A stretch of 62,638 bases of DNA from Psychrobacter lutiphocae DSM 21542 (GCF_000382145.1 NZ_KB907641.1:1-62638), one strand, 5' to 3'; positions 47,101 to 56,203 are shown, numbered from the stretch's first letter. The notes: generated from the sequence alone by a model not told the origin. A program made the numbers and translations.

Positions 47101-48348
47101 ACTGCTGCAAACGTCAATATTCACGGTGATGACACAGTCGTTTCTCAAAGCGACATCACCACACCTGGCAACCTTAATATTGATGCAGGCAAAGAGGTAA
47201 GCCTTGTACAATCTGAAAATACCAGCAATGCTTCAGGCGGCGGCTTTGATATCAGCGTCAATGTAGGCGGTCTTGCTCTTGACAAACCAACTCCAAAACC
47301 ATCAGTTGGTATATCAGTCGGTGCAAACGGGCATAATGGCGCATCAGTTGAAGGTGTCAATAATACAGTTACAGCAGGCAATGTTAACCTCTCAACGACT
47401 GAGCCTAATGGCACCGTCAACGTTCAAGGCACTAACCTTACTACTGACAAACTCAATATTGACACCGATACAGCCAATATTGCAGGCACAACAAGTACAG
47501 CACATAACGCCTCAGGAGCTGTTAACGCAAATGTTAAAGTCGGTGCAGGTGGCAACAGCCTAGATCTTGGCGGTAAGATTAGTGCTGGCACCAGCCAAAG
47601 CCAGAATACTGGCACTAGCAATGTTAAAGCTGGCAAACTTAACATAAACGCCGATGATAGCGTGAATCTAAGCCATGTCAACGTTAGCGCTGACAATGCC
47701 ACTATCAAGACTAGTGGTGACTTAAACATTACTGCAGGCAATAACACGGATAAACACACCTCTGTTGAGCTTGGTGGAAAGGTTGAAACCAAGAAAGAAA
47801 ACGATACATTCATTCCGAAAGCTGGCAATATCAGCGTTGGCGTAAATACTGGAAACAGTCTTTCACATACACCTGCTAACGTAAACATCGGACAAAACGC
47901 AACTCTTAACGTGGGCGGTAATGTCAATATCACAGGCAGTAGCCTAGTGTCTGATACGACACAAGGCAATATCGCAGGCAATGTAACTAATGAAACATTA
48001 CAAGGCCATAATAATCAAACTGAGGTAAATATCGCCATTGGAACGGAAGGCTCTCCTGTTAAATACACACCAGAAAATGCTGGATCTCAACTTATTTCAG
48101 ACATTAGTAATGGCACTATTGCTGGTGTAAAGCCTATTTTAGATATTGATGTTCATCATAGTGATTCTACGACCGTACAGACCACACCAGTGGGTGTCAG
48201 CACTGATGATGATCAACTGATTGTAGGAGGCACTGTCAACACCATAGGTACTGATGCTATCGATAGTGCGCATTCATTTGACTTTAGTTTTAACCCAAGC
48301 CAAAACTACAACCCCATGCAATATTTAGAAAGCTTTATTAGCCGCTAA
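44140..48348 (+). CDS. Filamentous haemagglutinin-type exoprotein (two-partner secretion TpsA)
   Basis: 1402 residues. The signal peptide (about 1-28) ends TSLVGTATA. The TPS secretion domain (about 30-270) contains GLSHNKYNQY and NPNGI (134-138), followed by ACEGCGFINTPQVSLVVGTP, the CxxC variant common in CdiA/FhaB. The rest is beta-helix repeats rich in Gly/Asn/Thr (GNVNITGS, GDVNLSAK types) and several haemagglutinin-repeat blocks (GLGIDVNNQKK, GISASVGYKGG). It ends at ...NYNPMQYLESFISR without a pretoxin VENN motif or recognisable toxin. No TpsB transporter gene is in the window. Likely an adhesin. Confidence 0.9.
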   Translation: MKSMRLSTAGRITALIAITSLVGTATANIRPLGDVKVQQQANGVQVVDITAPNSQGLSHNKYNQYTVFEPGAVLNNATQSGHSVLAGNLHANPNFQNTDQAATVILNEVISRNPSLILGQQEVFGMAADYILANPNGIACEGCGFINTPQVSLVVGTPEVTNGNLTGYNTNNDRGLRVNRGVHFDKTDVVNFIAPQVYVDTDIENAQNINIVMGRNQVAINADGSLAAESIGRRNAKVLDGNLLGSMQAGRIKIHSTDDRAIVDVEGVEFEANDFQAQVGNLNAHGDIQYFEKQYSKKDSPLITSTTLQIGEHYLPTRIKADNVDIKTTNGLTLTGTQIISPKVNLEGGNIAINGEKTINTIYRATNTKKGGLKEETLFHTDKVTALYGSNIRSNHINIDAKTGSLTGNSSQFVAPVIRLNAAGEIALSGGNANEYHDVTFENRLGTIALKRVIDSESASKDYYIPAAILANKAAMVSGDNQEYAGAQIVAKDMAFKTPGKVSFTAETSKATHNIDHKVTYWGGLFGSQTDNNDTTIITQNGADVQASNLLYIDAAEGLNLTGSRVLAVKDSYLNSPHGNFNIKGATETTTNVDLHRTGTLFDIPIDVTTTTTTDKTNKASILESYTNLKLVTDQNINIVGSKVKAAGLLDLEAGKALNIVGVSDIHDVTTIHDSIGFVAESTLPTVASYDASASWRLGLGITHNEDIDNTQTVAGSLVSGSTTNLKGGDVNIAGSRVTSEKDLNISGDNITTSAQDNSHTISSDHTDVFLGAKGSVDKSGVTVGLGIDVNNQKKSDQTTTPVASELSGQNVNITADNDIHHSGTQISAKDTINEQANNIIHDQAHSTHSTTDKNIDVNIGISASVGYKGGISAGLNIGASGSGNNKVETQGSGTTITAGTINENAKNTLHDEGTHYEATGDVNLSAKDVTLASGYDSTQDTNNSGGASINIGLGGLEGTSPTASVGVSANFQHDKAGTTSAKPATITAANVNIHGDDTVVSQSDITTPGNLNIDAGKEVSLVQSENTSNASGGGFDISVNVGGLALDKPTPKPSVGISVGANGHNGASVEGVNNTVTAGNVNLSTTEPNGTVNVQGTNLTTDKLNIDTDTANIAGTTSTAHNASGAVNANVKVGAGGNSLDLGGKISAGTSQSQNTGTSNVKAGKLNINADDSVNLSHVNVSADNATIKTSGDLNITAGNNTDKHTSVELGGKVETKKENDTFIPKAGNISVGVNTGNSLSHTPANVNIGQNATLNVGGNVNITGSSLVSDTTQGNIAGNVTNETLQGHNNQTEVNIAIGTEGSPVKYTPENAGSQLISDISNGTIAGVKPILDIDVHHSDSTTVQTTPVGVSTDDDQLIVGGTVNTIGTDAIDSAHSFDFSFNPSQNYNPMQYLESFISR

Positions 48349-48373
48349 ACCTACAATTCTCTAAAGCGACACT

Positions 48374-48404
48374 CAACGCGATAAGTTGCCTTATCGCGTT
48401 TTTA
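48374..48404 (+). terminator. Terminator after the haemagglutinin gene
   Basis: Stem AACGCGATAAG/CTTATCGCGTT with a 4-base loop followed by a T-run, just after the stop codon. Confidence 0.85.
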
Positions 48405-48414
48405 TTCCAAAGTT

Positions 48415-48560
48415 ATACCAAATCTGAACATTATAATTTCGAGGAAAACGAGTGCAAACGCTACAACGAGTTTAAACGTTATAACGAGTTTAAACGTTAC
48501 AAATAGTAGGTTTAGCGAGTTTGACAAAGATAGGTTATTTTTCAGAAAAAGGTATTAGAT
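48415..48560. repeat. Intergenic repeat family D, copy 3 (longest)
   Basis: Starts ATACCAAATCTGAACATTAT and ends CAGAAAAAGGTATTAGAT; these ends are loosely inverted (ATACC...TCTGAA from both sides). It carries the shared core GAGGAAAACGAGTGCAAACG to GAGTTTGACAAAGATAGGTT plus an internal 18-bp duplication (AACGAGTTTAAACGTTAT). Confidence 0.85.
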
Positions 48561-48811
48561 GCTTATAAAATATAGCCCAACAGATCTAAAGTAGAGTCAA
48601 ATAACTCTAAAGTATAATCAAACAACTTTAAAATGGTTACAAGCCAACCAGTACAAGTAATACTGGATATGACTTAACACGGTTAACCTCTTAACTCTTT
48701 AGCAATTCGCCAACTTTAATTGATCTAGCAGACCTTAACCAAACAGCAATTAACCTAATAGCAACTGACCTAACTGAAGATCTCGCTTATAATATCGATC
48801 CATATTATCTA

Positions 48812-48907
48812 GGGCGTGTCTTCAATTCGTGCCATGATATTTAAATGAACTAAAAATAGCTAAATCTTGTCATACAGCGTCAAAATTTTCAAAATAAAGA
48901 CACGCCC
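48812..48907. mobile_element. MITE-like element, family B (TA-flanked)
   Basis: 96 bp with perfect terminal inverted repeats GGGCGTGTCTT/AAGACACGCCC and a flanking TA on each side. It is non-coding. It lies 45 bp upstream of the NhaP2-like gene. Confidence 0.8.
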
Positions 48908-48952
48908 TATCAATCACACCTTTGAACCAACTCACTAGGACTGATCTATAAG

Positions 48953-50746
48953 ATGGAAACTCTAAATATTGTATATTTAGTAGGCGCAATACTGATTTTC
49001 TCAAGTATCATGGCCAGCACCTTATCAGCACGATTAGGACTTCCCCTACTTCTACTGTTTTTATTAGTCGGGATGCTTGCTGGTGAAGAAGGTATCTTGG
49101 GTATTGAGTTTTCACAATACGGCATTGCCAACTTTATTGGTCAAGCCGCCCTAGCCTGTATCTTACTGGATGGTGGGCTACGGACGTCATTCAAATCCTT
49201 TCGAGTCGGACTCAAACCCGCTGTGGTACTGGCGACTTGGGGAGTATTTGCCACTGTTGTCATTTTAGGTCTTTTTGTTACTTGGCTACTAGATGTCGAT
49301 TGGCGTATCGGACTACTCATGGCAGCCATTGTCGGCTCCACGGATGCAGCGGCGGTGTTTTCTTTGCTGCGTAACGGTGGGGTTAAGTTAAATGATCGGG
49401 TACAAGCCACCTTAGAGCTTGAATCTGGCGCAAACGATCCATTTGCCATTTTATTAGTCACCGGCTTAATTGCACTTAGTGTAGATCCTGAAGGTCAGAC
49501 CACATTAGACTTTATTATATTACTTGCACAACAGCTTGGCTTTGGTGTCGTCATGGGATTGCTATCTGGTTACCTATTATCCAAGCTCATTCCAAAAGTA
49601 CATTTGGCAGTAGGTATGTATGCCATCTTAATCATGTCTGCCGGCCTTGGGGTATTTGCTGCCACCAACTTACTAGGCGGCAGTGGCTTCTTGGCGGTGT
49701 ATTTGACTGGTATCTTAATTGGAAATCACAAAGTACGAGCTACTGAACACGTACTGAGGGTGATGGATAGCTTTGCCTGGCTATCCCAAGCAGTGCTATT
49801 CGTGGTGCTTGGCTTGTTAGTTACCCCTTCTAATGTGCTTAATGTCTGGCATTACTCCATTGCCATCGCCGCCTTTATGATCTTAGTAGCCCGCCCAATT
49901 GCCGTATATATAGGTACCAAGCCTTTTGGCTTTAATAATCGCGAGATTGGGTTTATTGCTTGGGTTGGTCTCAGAGGTGCCGTGCCCATTACCTTAGCAA
50001 TCCTACCAGTCATTGCTGGTCTCGATGATGCATTTTTACTATTTGACATTGCTTTTGGTGTGGTTATTTTGTCGTTGATATTACAGGGCACCACCATTCC
50101 CTTTATGGCCAATTTATTTAAAGTTCGGGTACCAAATAACTCAGAGCCTGATGAGGAGATGGAAATTTGGGTTTCCAATCAAGCCTGTATCACCTTATAT
50201 GAATTTGAAGTTAAGCCAGGTGCATTTGCCAAAGGACGTCACCCTAAGGATATCTCATCGAAAATTAATAACGATGAAATTGCCATCTTTGCTTTGGTAC
50301 GTAATGAAAAAATAGTCATGGTTGATAGAAATACTCGCCTACAATTTGGGGACAGAGTCTGGTACGGCTTACTTGGTGATCACGCTGCTAGAATTGCGCG
50401 TATTTTTAATGACATCAAAGTAGATCGACGCAAAATTGATGACTTTTATGGCGATTGGATGATCTCACCAAACGTTAAACTTGGCGACTTGCCGTTTTTT
50501 AATGAAGCAACAACAGCCATTAATCCACCACTAAAAAACATCAAATCATCGCCCAACGCACCTGCTTCTGCCAATATATGGCAACTGACAGCTGCTGAAT
50601 ATATCAAGGCCAATTTACAGGCAACTCCTGTACCTGGTGATAAAGTTTATATCAATGATGAGTGGTCGCTCATTATTACAGATATTGATGATAACGGTAA
50701 GCTACGTACAATTGGTTTAAAGCATTATCAGCCAAAAAACAAATAA
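48953..50746 (+). CDS. nhaP2: Potassium/proton antiporter of the NhaP2 (CvrA) type
   Basis: 597 residues. The N-terminal Na/H-exchanger domain (about 1-390) has 12-13 helices, with CILLDGGLRTSFKSFRVGLK, STDAAAVFSLLRNGGVKLND, ELESGANDPFAILLV (active-site ND) and VGLRGAVPITLAILPVIAGL. A TrkA_C regulatory domain follows (about 405-485: LYEFEVKPGAFAKG, FGDRVWYGLLGDH). A C-terminal CorC_HlyC-like domain ends the protein. This order is diagnostic of NhaP2/CvrA, which extrudes potassium or sodium in exchange for protons. Confidence 0.92.
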   Translation: METLNIVYLVGAILIFSSIMASTLSARLGLPLLLLFLLVGMLAGEEGILGIEFSQYGIANFIGQAALACILLDGGLRTSFKSFRVGLKPAVVLATWGVFATVVILGLFVTWLLDVDWRIGLLMAAIVGSTDAAAVFSLLRNGGVKLNDRVQATLELESGANDPFAILLVTGLIALSVDPEGQTTLDFIILLAQQLGFGVVMGLLSGYLLSKLIPKVHLAVGMYAILIMSAGLGVFAATNLLGGSGFLAVYLTGILIGNHKVRATEHVLRVMDSFAWLSQAVLFVVLGLLVTPSNVLNVWHYSIAIAAFMILVARPIAVYIGTKPFGFNNREIGFIAWVGLRGAVPITLAILPVIAGLDDAFLLFDIAFGVVILSLILQGTTIPFMANLFKVRVPNNSEPDEEMEIWVSNQACITLYEFEVKPGAFAKGRHPKDISSKINNDEIAIFALVRNEKIVMVDRNTRLQFGDRVWYGLLGDHAARIARIFNDIKVDRRKIDDFYGDWMISPNVKLGDLPFFNEATTAINPPLKNIKSSPNAPASANIWQLTAAEYIKANLQATPVPGDKVYINDEWSLIITDIDDNGKLRTIGLKHYQPKNK

Positions 50747-50818
50747 CCCAAGTTTTAGCAAGCAGTCAATAACAGACTTAGGCGCTGTATTTACACGCTT
50801 TGTACACGACAAAAATGC

Positions 50819-51525
50819 TCAAAGCCTCAAAGGTCGTGGTCTAGGAGACAAATAACTTACCAAAATCTCAAACACACGTCGATTACCAGCAAAGAAATAC
50901 GCACGCAAACCATCAATCAGGATATCCAAACCAATAGCAAACAAACTTTGCTGGGGTCGACCTTGTTTCTTAAGCTTTCGTCTTTTAGGGTATTGCTGTA
51001 CAGCCTTAATCCCACACCCGTAGGCTCTATTGCTAACACTATATTTTAATACACAAAACCATCGGTAGGGTGTCGTTCCACGCACCAATAAATGCGACCT
51101 CAAAGGTAATACAGAGTGTGTATTTTAATTTGAGTTTAGCTATAAATTGTTGGTCGCCACAATGACATAATCATTGTCCGTATCACGCCTTGCAAATAGA
51201 CGAACTTTAACGCCATATACGCAAACGACTCTGGCTAACATAAACGTTTCATGATGAGATAGATGAGGTAATGATGTTTTTACTTGCACCAATTTACCCT
51301 GATGATTAGGTACCAAGGTGTTGTGTGTGATGCGAATGCAAAACTTTATTTGCTCTTTATTTAGCCATTTTAACCAGGCTTTATAAATCCTCTTGCTATT
51401 TGTTTAAGGCTACTGCTTTGTACTTGTATGATCGCTAGAATAATTAAGGCTAAACAGGTTGGTCTTGCCTTGTTCATGGTTAGGTTTTGCGATAATATAC
51501 TTATGAGCTGATTAAGGTTTGGCAT
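50819..51525 (-). pseudogene. Decayed IS4-family transposase remnant
   Basis: Read on the minus strand, pieces in different frames fit one transposase. An N-terminus MPNLNQLISILSQNLTMNKA starts at 51525 (to about 51395). A middle piece AWLKWLNKEQIKFCIRITHN, continuing VVCVYGVKVRLFARRDTDND, covers about 51390-51138. A C-terminal piece (50819-51103) carries CGIKAVQQYPKRRKLKKQGR and SLFAIGLDILIDGL. The last is typical of the end of IS4-type transposases (...KRRKLKKxGRPxxSLFxxGLD). Stops, frame changes and a deletion after the N-terminus make it non-functional. No clear terminal repeats were found. Confidence 0.75.
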
Positions 51526-51736
51526 AGTGTGGTTCGTGAAAAAAATTACTATTATGCCTTGTCCTTAGTCAGCTTTTTTGCTTTTTTTGTCGTGTGCAGA
51601 GAGAGTTAATATAATAGTACTGCTGATTTACAGCAAATAAAAGGCTGTTGCCCAGCTTTATCTACTAATACCAAGGTGCAACAAGCCCTAATATCAACCT
51701 ATCACATTGGGTATTTAACCTACCTCATCAAACTTT

Positions 51737-52924
51737 ATGAAACAATTGCTCAACGCCAACCAATCTACTCTCCGTACTCAATATACCCGTGTGCTACTCA
51801 TGGGCATCAGTGCTTTTGTGATGAATACAACTGAGTTTATCCCTGTTGCACTATTAAGTGATATCGCAAATGACTTTGCCATCACCACCGCAGAAACTGG
51901 CTGGATGCTCACCCTTTATGCGTGGATAGTCGCTGCTATGTCACTCCCTTTGATGCTATTAACTCGTAACTTTGAACGCAAACGTTTATTGTTAGGTATA
52001 TTTGCGGTATTTATTGTCAGCCACCTGCTCTCTGTATTTGCATGGAGTTTTAATGTCTTACTTATTAGCCGAATAGGTATTGCCTTTGCTCACGCAATAT
52101 TTTGGTCTATCACCGCTGCCATCGCCATTCGAGTTGCTCCAGAAGGCAAAAAGGCATTAGCACTAAGCATTATCGCAACAGGTACCTCTCTTGCTATGGT
52201 TCTAGGCGTTCCACTTGGACGATTGATAGGTCAATGGTTTGGATGGCGTACGACTTTTGGTGGGATTGGTGCAGTTGCTTTCGTTGTTTTTGTGCTACAA
52301 GCAAAGCTATTACCTACCTTGCCAAGTATGTTTAAGGGTACATTTAGCAAAGTACCTGAATTGCTAAAAAATCCTTTATTAATTTGCTTATATCTACTTA
52401 TTTTTCTTGTCTTTACGGCACACTATACCGCCTACTCTTATATCGAGCCTTTCATGAGAGAGATCGGGAGCGTCAGCGAAAGCTTTGCGACCTTTATTTT
52501 ACTATTGTTTGGGGGTGCGGGTATCCTTGGTAGCATTATCTTTAGTCGTTGGGGTGACAGACATGATACACAGCTCATGGTGATTTCTACCATTATCATG
52601 CTGATATCAATGTTAACACTATTGTCAGTGGTATCATCAGGTTGGTTACTGAGCTTAACTGCTCTACTTTGGGGAACTGCTTTAATGCTACTGATTATTT
52701 CAATGCAGTCCAAGGTATTAATGGTCGATGCTGATGCGCAAGATATGCTAATGTCAATGTTTTCAGGGATCATTAATTTGGGTATTGGCTCTGGTGCACT
52801 AATTGGTGGGTATGCTGTTACCACTTTATCCTTATCTAGTATTGGCTTGGTTGGATCCAGCATATCTAGTATCGCTATTATTCTGATAGTGTATATGATT
52901 CGCCGTTTTCCTTCGATGCGTTAA
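51737..52924 (+). CDS. MFS efflux transporter (SotB / sugar-efflux type)
   Basis: 395 residues, twelve helices, DHA1 group of major facilitators. The first helix region ISAFVMNTTEFIPVALLSDI and the second TAETGWMLTLYAWIVAAMSL match SotB/YdeA-type sugar and drug exporters, as does RVAPEGKKALALSIIATGTS, then VLGVPLGRLIGQWFGWRTTF. The substrate is not certain. It stands alone, downstream of the transposase remnant. Confidence 0.85.
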   Translation: MKQLLNANQSTLRTQYTRVLLMGISAFVMNTTEFIPVALLSDIANDFAITTAETGWMLTLYAWIVAAMSLPLMLLTRNFERKRLLLGIFAVFIVSHLLSVFAWSFNVLLISRIGIAFAHAIFWSITAAIAIRVAPEGKKALALSIIATGTSLAMVLGVPLGRLIGQWFGWRTTFGGIGAVAFVVFVLQAKLLPTLPSMFKGTFSKVPELLKNPLLICLYLLIFLVFTAHYTAYSYIEPFMREIGSVSESFATFILLLFGGAGILGSIIFSRWGDRHDTQLMVISTIIMLISMLTLLSVVSSGWLLSLTALLWGTALMLLIISMQSKVLMVDADAQDMLMSMFSGIINLGIGSGALIGGYAVTTLSLSSIGLVGSSISSIAIILIVYMIRRFPSMR

Positions 52925-53240
52925 CACCGCTAGCCTATCCCTCATATCAACATAACGACAACTAAAGACAACTAAAGACAAGGTATAACCTATTTACGTT
53001 AAGTGTACTACCGATGTTGACCGACCTAGATCCCGCTTCTGCTTTAAGCCCTGACTGCTATCTGCGGTCGGTCACTTTATAGTCATACCTCATTCTCAAC
53101 ATAAACTTATTAAAACTCGATTTAAACGGGTACTTTTAACCCAAAAAAACGTAACTTTAATCAAATATGCTAAGCTAAAACCACTGTCTATATTAAGAGT
53201 TGAGAGTGAGGTTAGTTATATCAAATCAATCAAAATCTAT
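52925..53240. other. Intergenic region between the MFS gene and the flavin reductase gene
   Basis: No gene seen. It holds a short ACAACTAAAG duplication (about 52957-52980) and a 9-bp perfect inverted repeat TGACCGACC/GGTCGGTCA at 53018-53074 with a 39-base loop. The inverted repeat lies between convergent genes, but it lacks a T-run. Confidence 0.5.
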
Positions 53241-53807
53241 TTAAGCTGATGTTGACTCTACAAGTTTGACAAAACGGTCAATATAATCTTGAATAAACTT
53301 AACCGTTCTTTCTGCATTAATATTGCCATCTTCATCAAAATAGTTTGGTGAGTTACCTAAAAATACTTCTGGCTGCCCTAACGATGGCATATCAAAGTAA
53401 GACAAAGCAAGGCGCAGATTTTTTTGACTACTATAACCACCCATTTTGCCAACTGAGTGGCTAATAATACCATTTGGCTTGTTTGTCCAAGCGACATCAT
53501 CATTGGGTTTTGAACAAATATCTACTGCATTTTTTAAGCATGCTGGAATAGTTCTATTGTTTTCAGGTGTCACAAACAACACACCATCAGAAGCTTTAAT
53601 TGTCTCTCGAAACTCAGTATAAGACTCTGGTAAAGGAAACTCTGACATATTTGGATCATCATAATCGAAGTTATATAGTGGTAGATGACCGATTTCTACA
53701 ATTTGTACCTCGTAATTTTCAGGAAACATAGCAAGGGTGTTTTTTGCTATTTTGCGTGCAAAAGAACCTTGACGCAGACTACCAACTAAGATACTGATTT
53801 TTTTCAT
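53241..53807 (-). CDS. NAD(P)H-dependent FMN reductase family protein
   Basis: 188 residues, flavodoxin fold. The FMN phosphate loop is GSLRQGSFARK (9-19), and the second family motif is VTPENNRTIPACLKNAVD (usually TPEYNxSIPGxLKNAID). The GxxGGYSSQKNLRLAL segment is also typical. Relatives (ChrR, YieF, Azr) reduce quinones, chromate or free flavin. The Fur box 120-140 bp upstream suggests induction on iron starvation, so ferric reduction through flavin is a reasonable guess. Confidence 0.88.
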   Translation of the reverse strand: MKKISILVGSLRQGSFARKIAKNTLAMFPENYEVQIVEIGHLPLYNFDYDDPNMSEFPLPESYTEFRETIKASDGVLFVTPENNRTIPACLKNAVDICSKPNDDVAWTNKPNGIISHSVGKMGGYSSQKNLRLALSYFDMPSLGQPEVFLGNSPNYFDEDGNINAERTVKFIQDYIDRFVKLVESTSA

Positions 53808-53829
53808 GATTACTTCCTATTATGATTAA

Positions 53830-53847
53830 GGTCTGTTGAGCAGACCC
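53830..53847. mobile_element. Possible remnant of a family A MITE end
   Basis: GGTCTGTTGAGCAGACCC joins what look like both ends of the family A terminal repeat (GGGTCTGTTGA) with the interior gone, and TA follows. It may be a deletion derivative. Also readable as a short hairpin. Confidence 0.35.
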
Positions 53848-53929
53848 TACAACTTTATGGATAGATAGCTTTTTGTATTAACGCTAACTAGGGGCTGTAT
53901 AGCCACTAAGCATCGTCAAGGTATTATAT

Positions 53930-53948
53930 ATGATAATGATTATCAATA
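53930..53948. promoter_or_regulatory. Fur box upstream of the flavin reductase gene
   Basis: ATGATAATGATTATCAATA matches the Fur consensus closely. A terminator at 54020 isolates it from the receptor gene, so its target should be the minus-strand reductase. Confidence 0.8.
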
Positions 53949-54019
53949 TCATTAAAAAAATAAAGACTATTCTTATGCTAAATGTTCTCTGATACTAAAT
54001 AATCAAAACAAGCGAACAT

Positions 54020-54050
54020 AAAAAAAAGCAGGTCATTCCTGCTTTTTTTT
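54020..54050. terminator. Terminator downstream of the TonB-dependent receptor
   Basis: Stem AAAAAAAGCAGG/CCTGCTTTTTTTT with a 5-base loop; it ends minus-strand transcription from the receptor gene with a T-run. Confidence 0.85.
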
Positions 54051-54091
54051 AGAGTCCAGTACGTGTCTCAACTCGTGCAGTGATTTACCAA

Positions 54092-56203
54092 TTACCAGTG
54101 ATAGCTGGCACCAACCAGCCATTGGCGGTTATCAATAGGGCTAAAGTCATCTGGATCATACGCGCTTCGCTGTTCATCAAATAAGTTGTTAATTGCCATA
54201 TAAACATCAAAATTTGGTGTCGCATTATAGTTTGCCTTTACATCAACCCCCCACCAGCTTGGTGAGTAAGCCTTATTGCCAGTATCGACCAGTTGTTTTG
54301 ACTCATAACGTATTTGTTGAATAAGTTGTAACTTATCAGTTGCCTGATAACGAGCATTGGCCGTAACTTTATGTTCTGGGCTGTAAGTTAGATCTGAGCC
54401 AGTTTTTTTATTTTCAGTCTGTAAATAGGCATAGCCAACATTGAAGTCCAGCTCATTATTTAACCTAAAGTTTAGACCAACATCAGCACCATAAGTTTTT
54501 GCTTTTTCAACATTATCATAATAAAAAACAGCAGTTCTTCCTTGCATAACAGGATTATTACGATCTGTTTGAATTAAGTTTTTGACATCGTTATAAAAGC
54601 CATTAATACTAATATCAAAACTGTCACTTAAACTGGTTTGATAGCCTATTTGGTAACTGGTTGATTTCTCAGGTTCAAGATTTGGGTTACCCATTACTTG
54701 GTAACCATATTGGCTATGATCAAAGAAATAATAGCGCTCTTTTAAATTTGGTACACGATATCCTCGACCAATACTGGCTCTAACTGAATGTTTACGGTTA
54801 GATTGATCATAAAAATCTTGTTTAAGAGCTATTTTAGGCGCATAGTGACTGCCAAAATCACTATCATCTTGGTAGCGAACTCCTGCAACAAGCTCTGTGT
54901 CATCTCCAAGCATCCAGTCATCCTGAAGATAGACCTCTGTCGCATCTCTATCTACCTTATTAGCCGCCAACTCTGAAACATTATCTTTTATTTGCTCTGA
55001 CTCTTCCTTTTGATATTTTGCACCTATTTGTATGGCATGCGACTGATTATCGCCACTATATATTACAGGTAAATCCAGCTGTATCTGTGCAAGCTTTATA
55101 GTAGAGTTAAACTCTCGCGTACTATCAGGTATTCTAACACTGCTATGTGTCGTTGTATTAGACTCACTGTCGTATTCTTCATGCAGTACTGAGCCTGATA
55201 GTTTGTAAGGGTTTGTATGACTATTGGCTGCAAATTTAGTATAACCACCAGCACTGAACCTTTTTCGCTTTATCTCCTCATCACGTTGCTGCGCAAATGT
55301 ACCGCCACGACTCACATAATTAAAGCGACTGGTATCATCTTCTTCATAATACCCTGCGTCTAGCCAGTATTGACTACTTGGGTTTGCAGTATTTACTTCA
55401 TTGATATTAGGCGTAAAGCTAATTCTAGCTTGCACCTGCTTTTGTTCTGAAGCATCTTTTAGATTTGGCCACTTAGCTTGATCAACAGTCAAGCCTTTAT
55501 CGTCCATATACGAGCCCGATAATCTTGCTTTGAGGCGCTTATCAGACGATATCGCTCCCTCCATCCTCCCTTCTACAAAACTATAATTATTATCAAACTT
55601 CTTATCAGAGGGATTTTGTGACCAGTTAGTCCCTAGCTCAGCTGTGATAGAGGCTCGTGACTCAGTGATTGGTCTGGTAATAATATTGATTACCCCACCC
55701 ATCGCTTAACTACCATATTGTGCAGATGCTGCGCCCTGTATGACTTCTATTTGCTCCACATCTGCATTTAGATATTGACTAATATCAAATGTTGACCCAG
55801 TGCTAGAGGATACTGGTAGCCCATCTATCAACACCAGCACCTGATCTCCAGTGAACCCTTGCATTCTAACTTCATACCCCGTTTTTCCATGCAAAGGGGT
55901 CAAATAGACACTAGGTAATAGTGCCAAAGCATCTTTTAACGTATGTGCATGATGTTGCTGCAATGTCGCCTTATCCACAACTTGGACTGCAATAGGCGCT
56001 TCACTTAACCTCTTATATGAGCGAGTTGATGTCACCACAATTGGCTCTAAGGTGATGGAGGGCATGGTATCTGAGCGTTGCGCTATATTATCATTAGCAA
56101 CAGCATAGCTGCCACACGCTCCTAAGACGATAATCGTACTACGCTGCATTGCATGAACGATAGCTGATTTTAGGGGATGAACAAGAGGGGTAGTTTGAGT
56201 CAT
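54092..56203 (-). pseudogene. TonB-dependent outer membrane receptor interrupted by an in-frame stop codon
   Basis: One reading frame of about 703 codons carries a complete receptor. It has a TonB-box/plug start SITLEPIVVTSTRSYKRLSE, plug motifs ALLPSVYLTPLHGKTGYEVR, MQGFTGDQVLVLIDGLPV and QIEVIQGAASAQYGS, then MGGVINIITRP and a 22-strand barrel ending RQWLVGASYHW (C-terminal aromatic). A single TAA at 55706-55708 breaks it between AQYGS and AMGGVINI; Ser or similar is expected there (TCA to TAA is one change). There is no frameshift. The barrel shows no other damage, so the mutation is recent or a sequencing error. Neighbouring hmuSTUV and a Fur box suggest haem or haem-protein uptake. Confidence 0.88.

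Noticed and set aside
44140..48348. Contact-dependent inhibition toxin (CdiA)
   Set aside because: No VENN or pretoxin motif, no variable toxin tip, and no small immunity gene downstream; only the TPS domain and repeats are supported.
53241..53807. ArsH linked to the ArsC gene at 29037
   Set aside because: Sequence motifs fit the general FMN reductase family, the gene is 24 kb away and has a Fur box, so an arsenic role is not supported.
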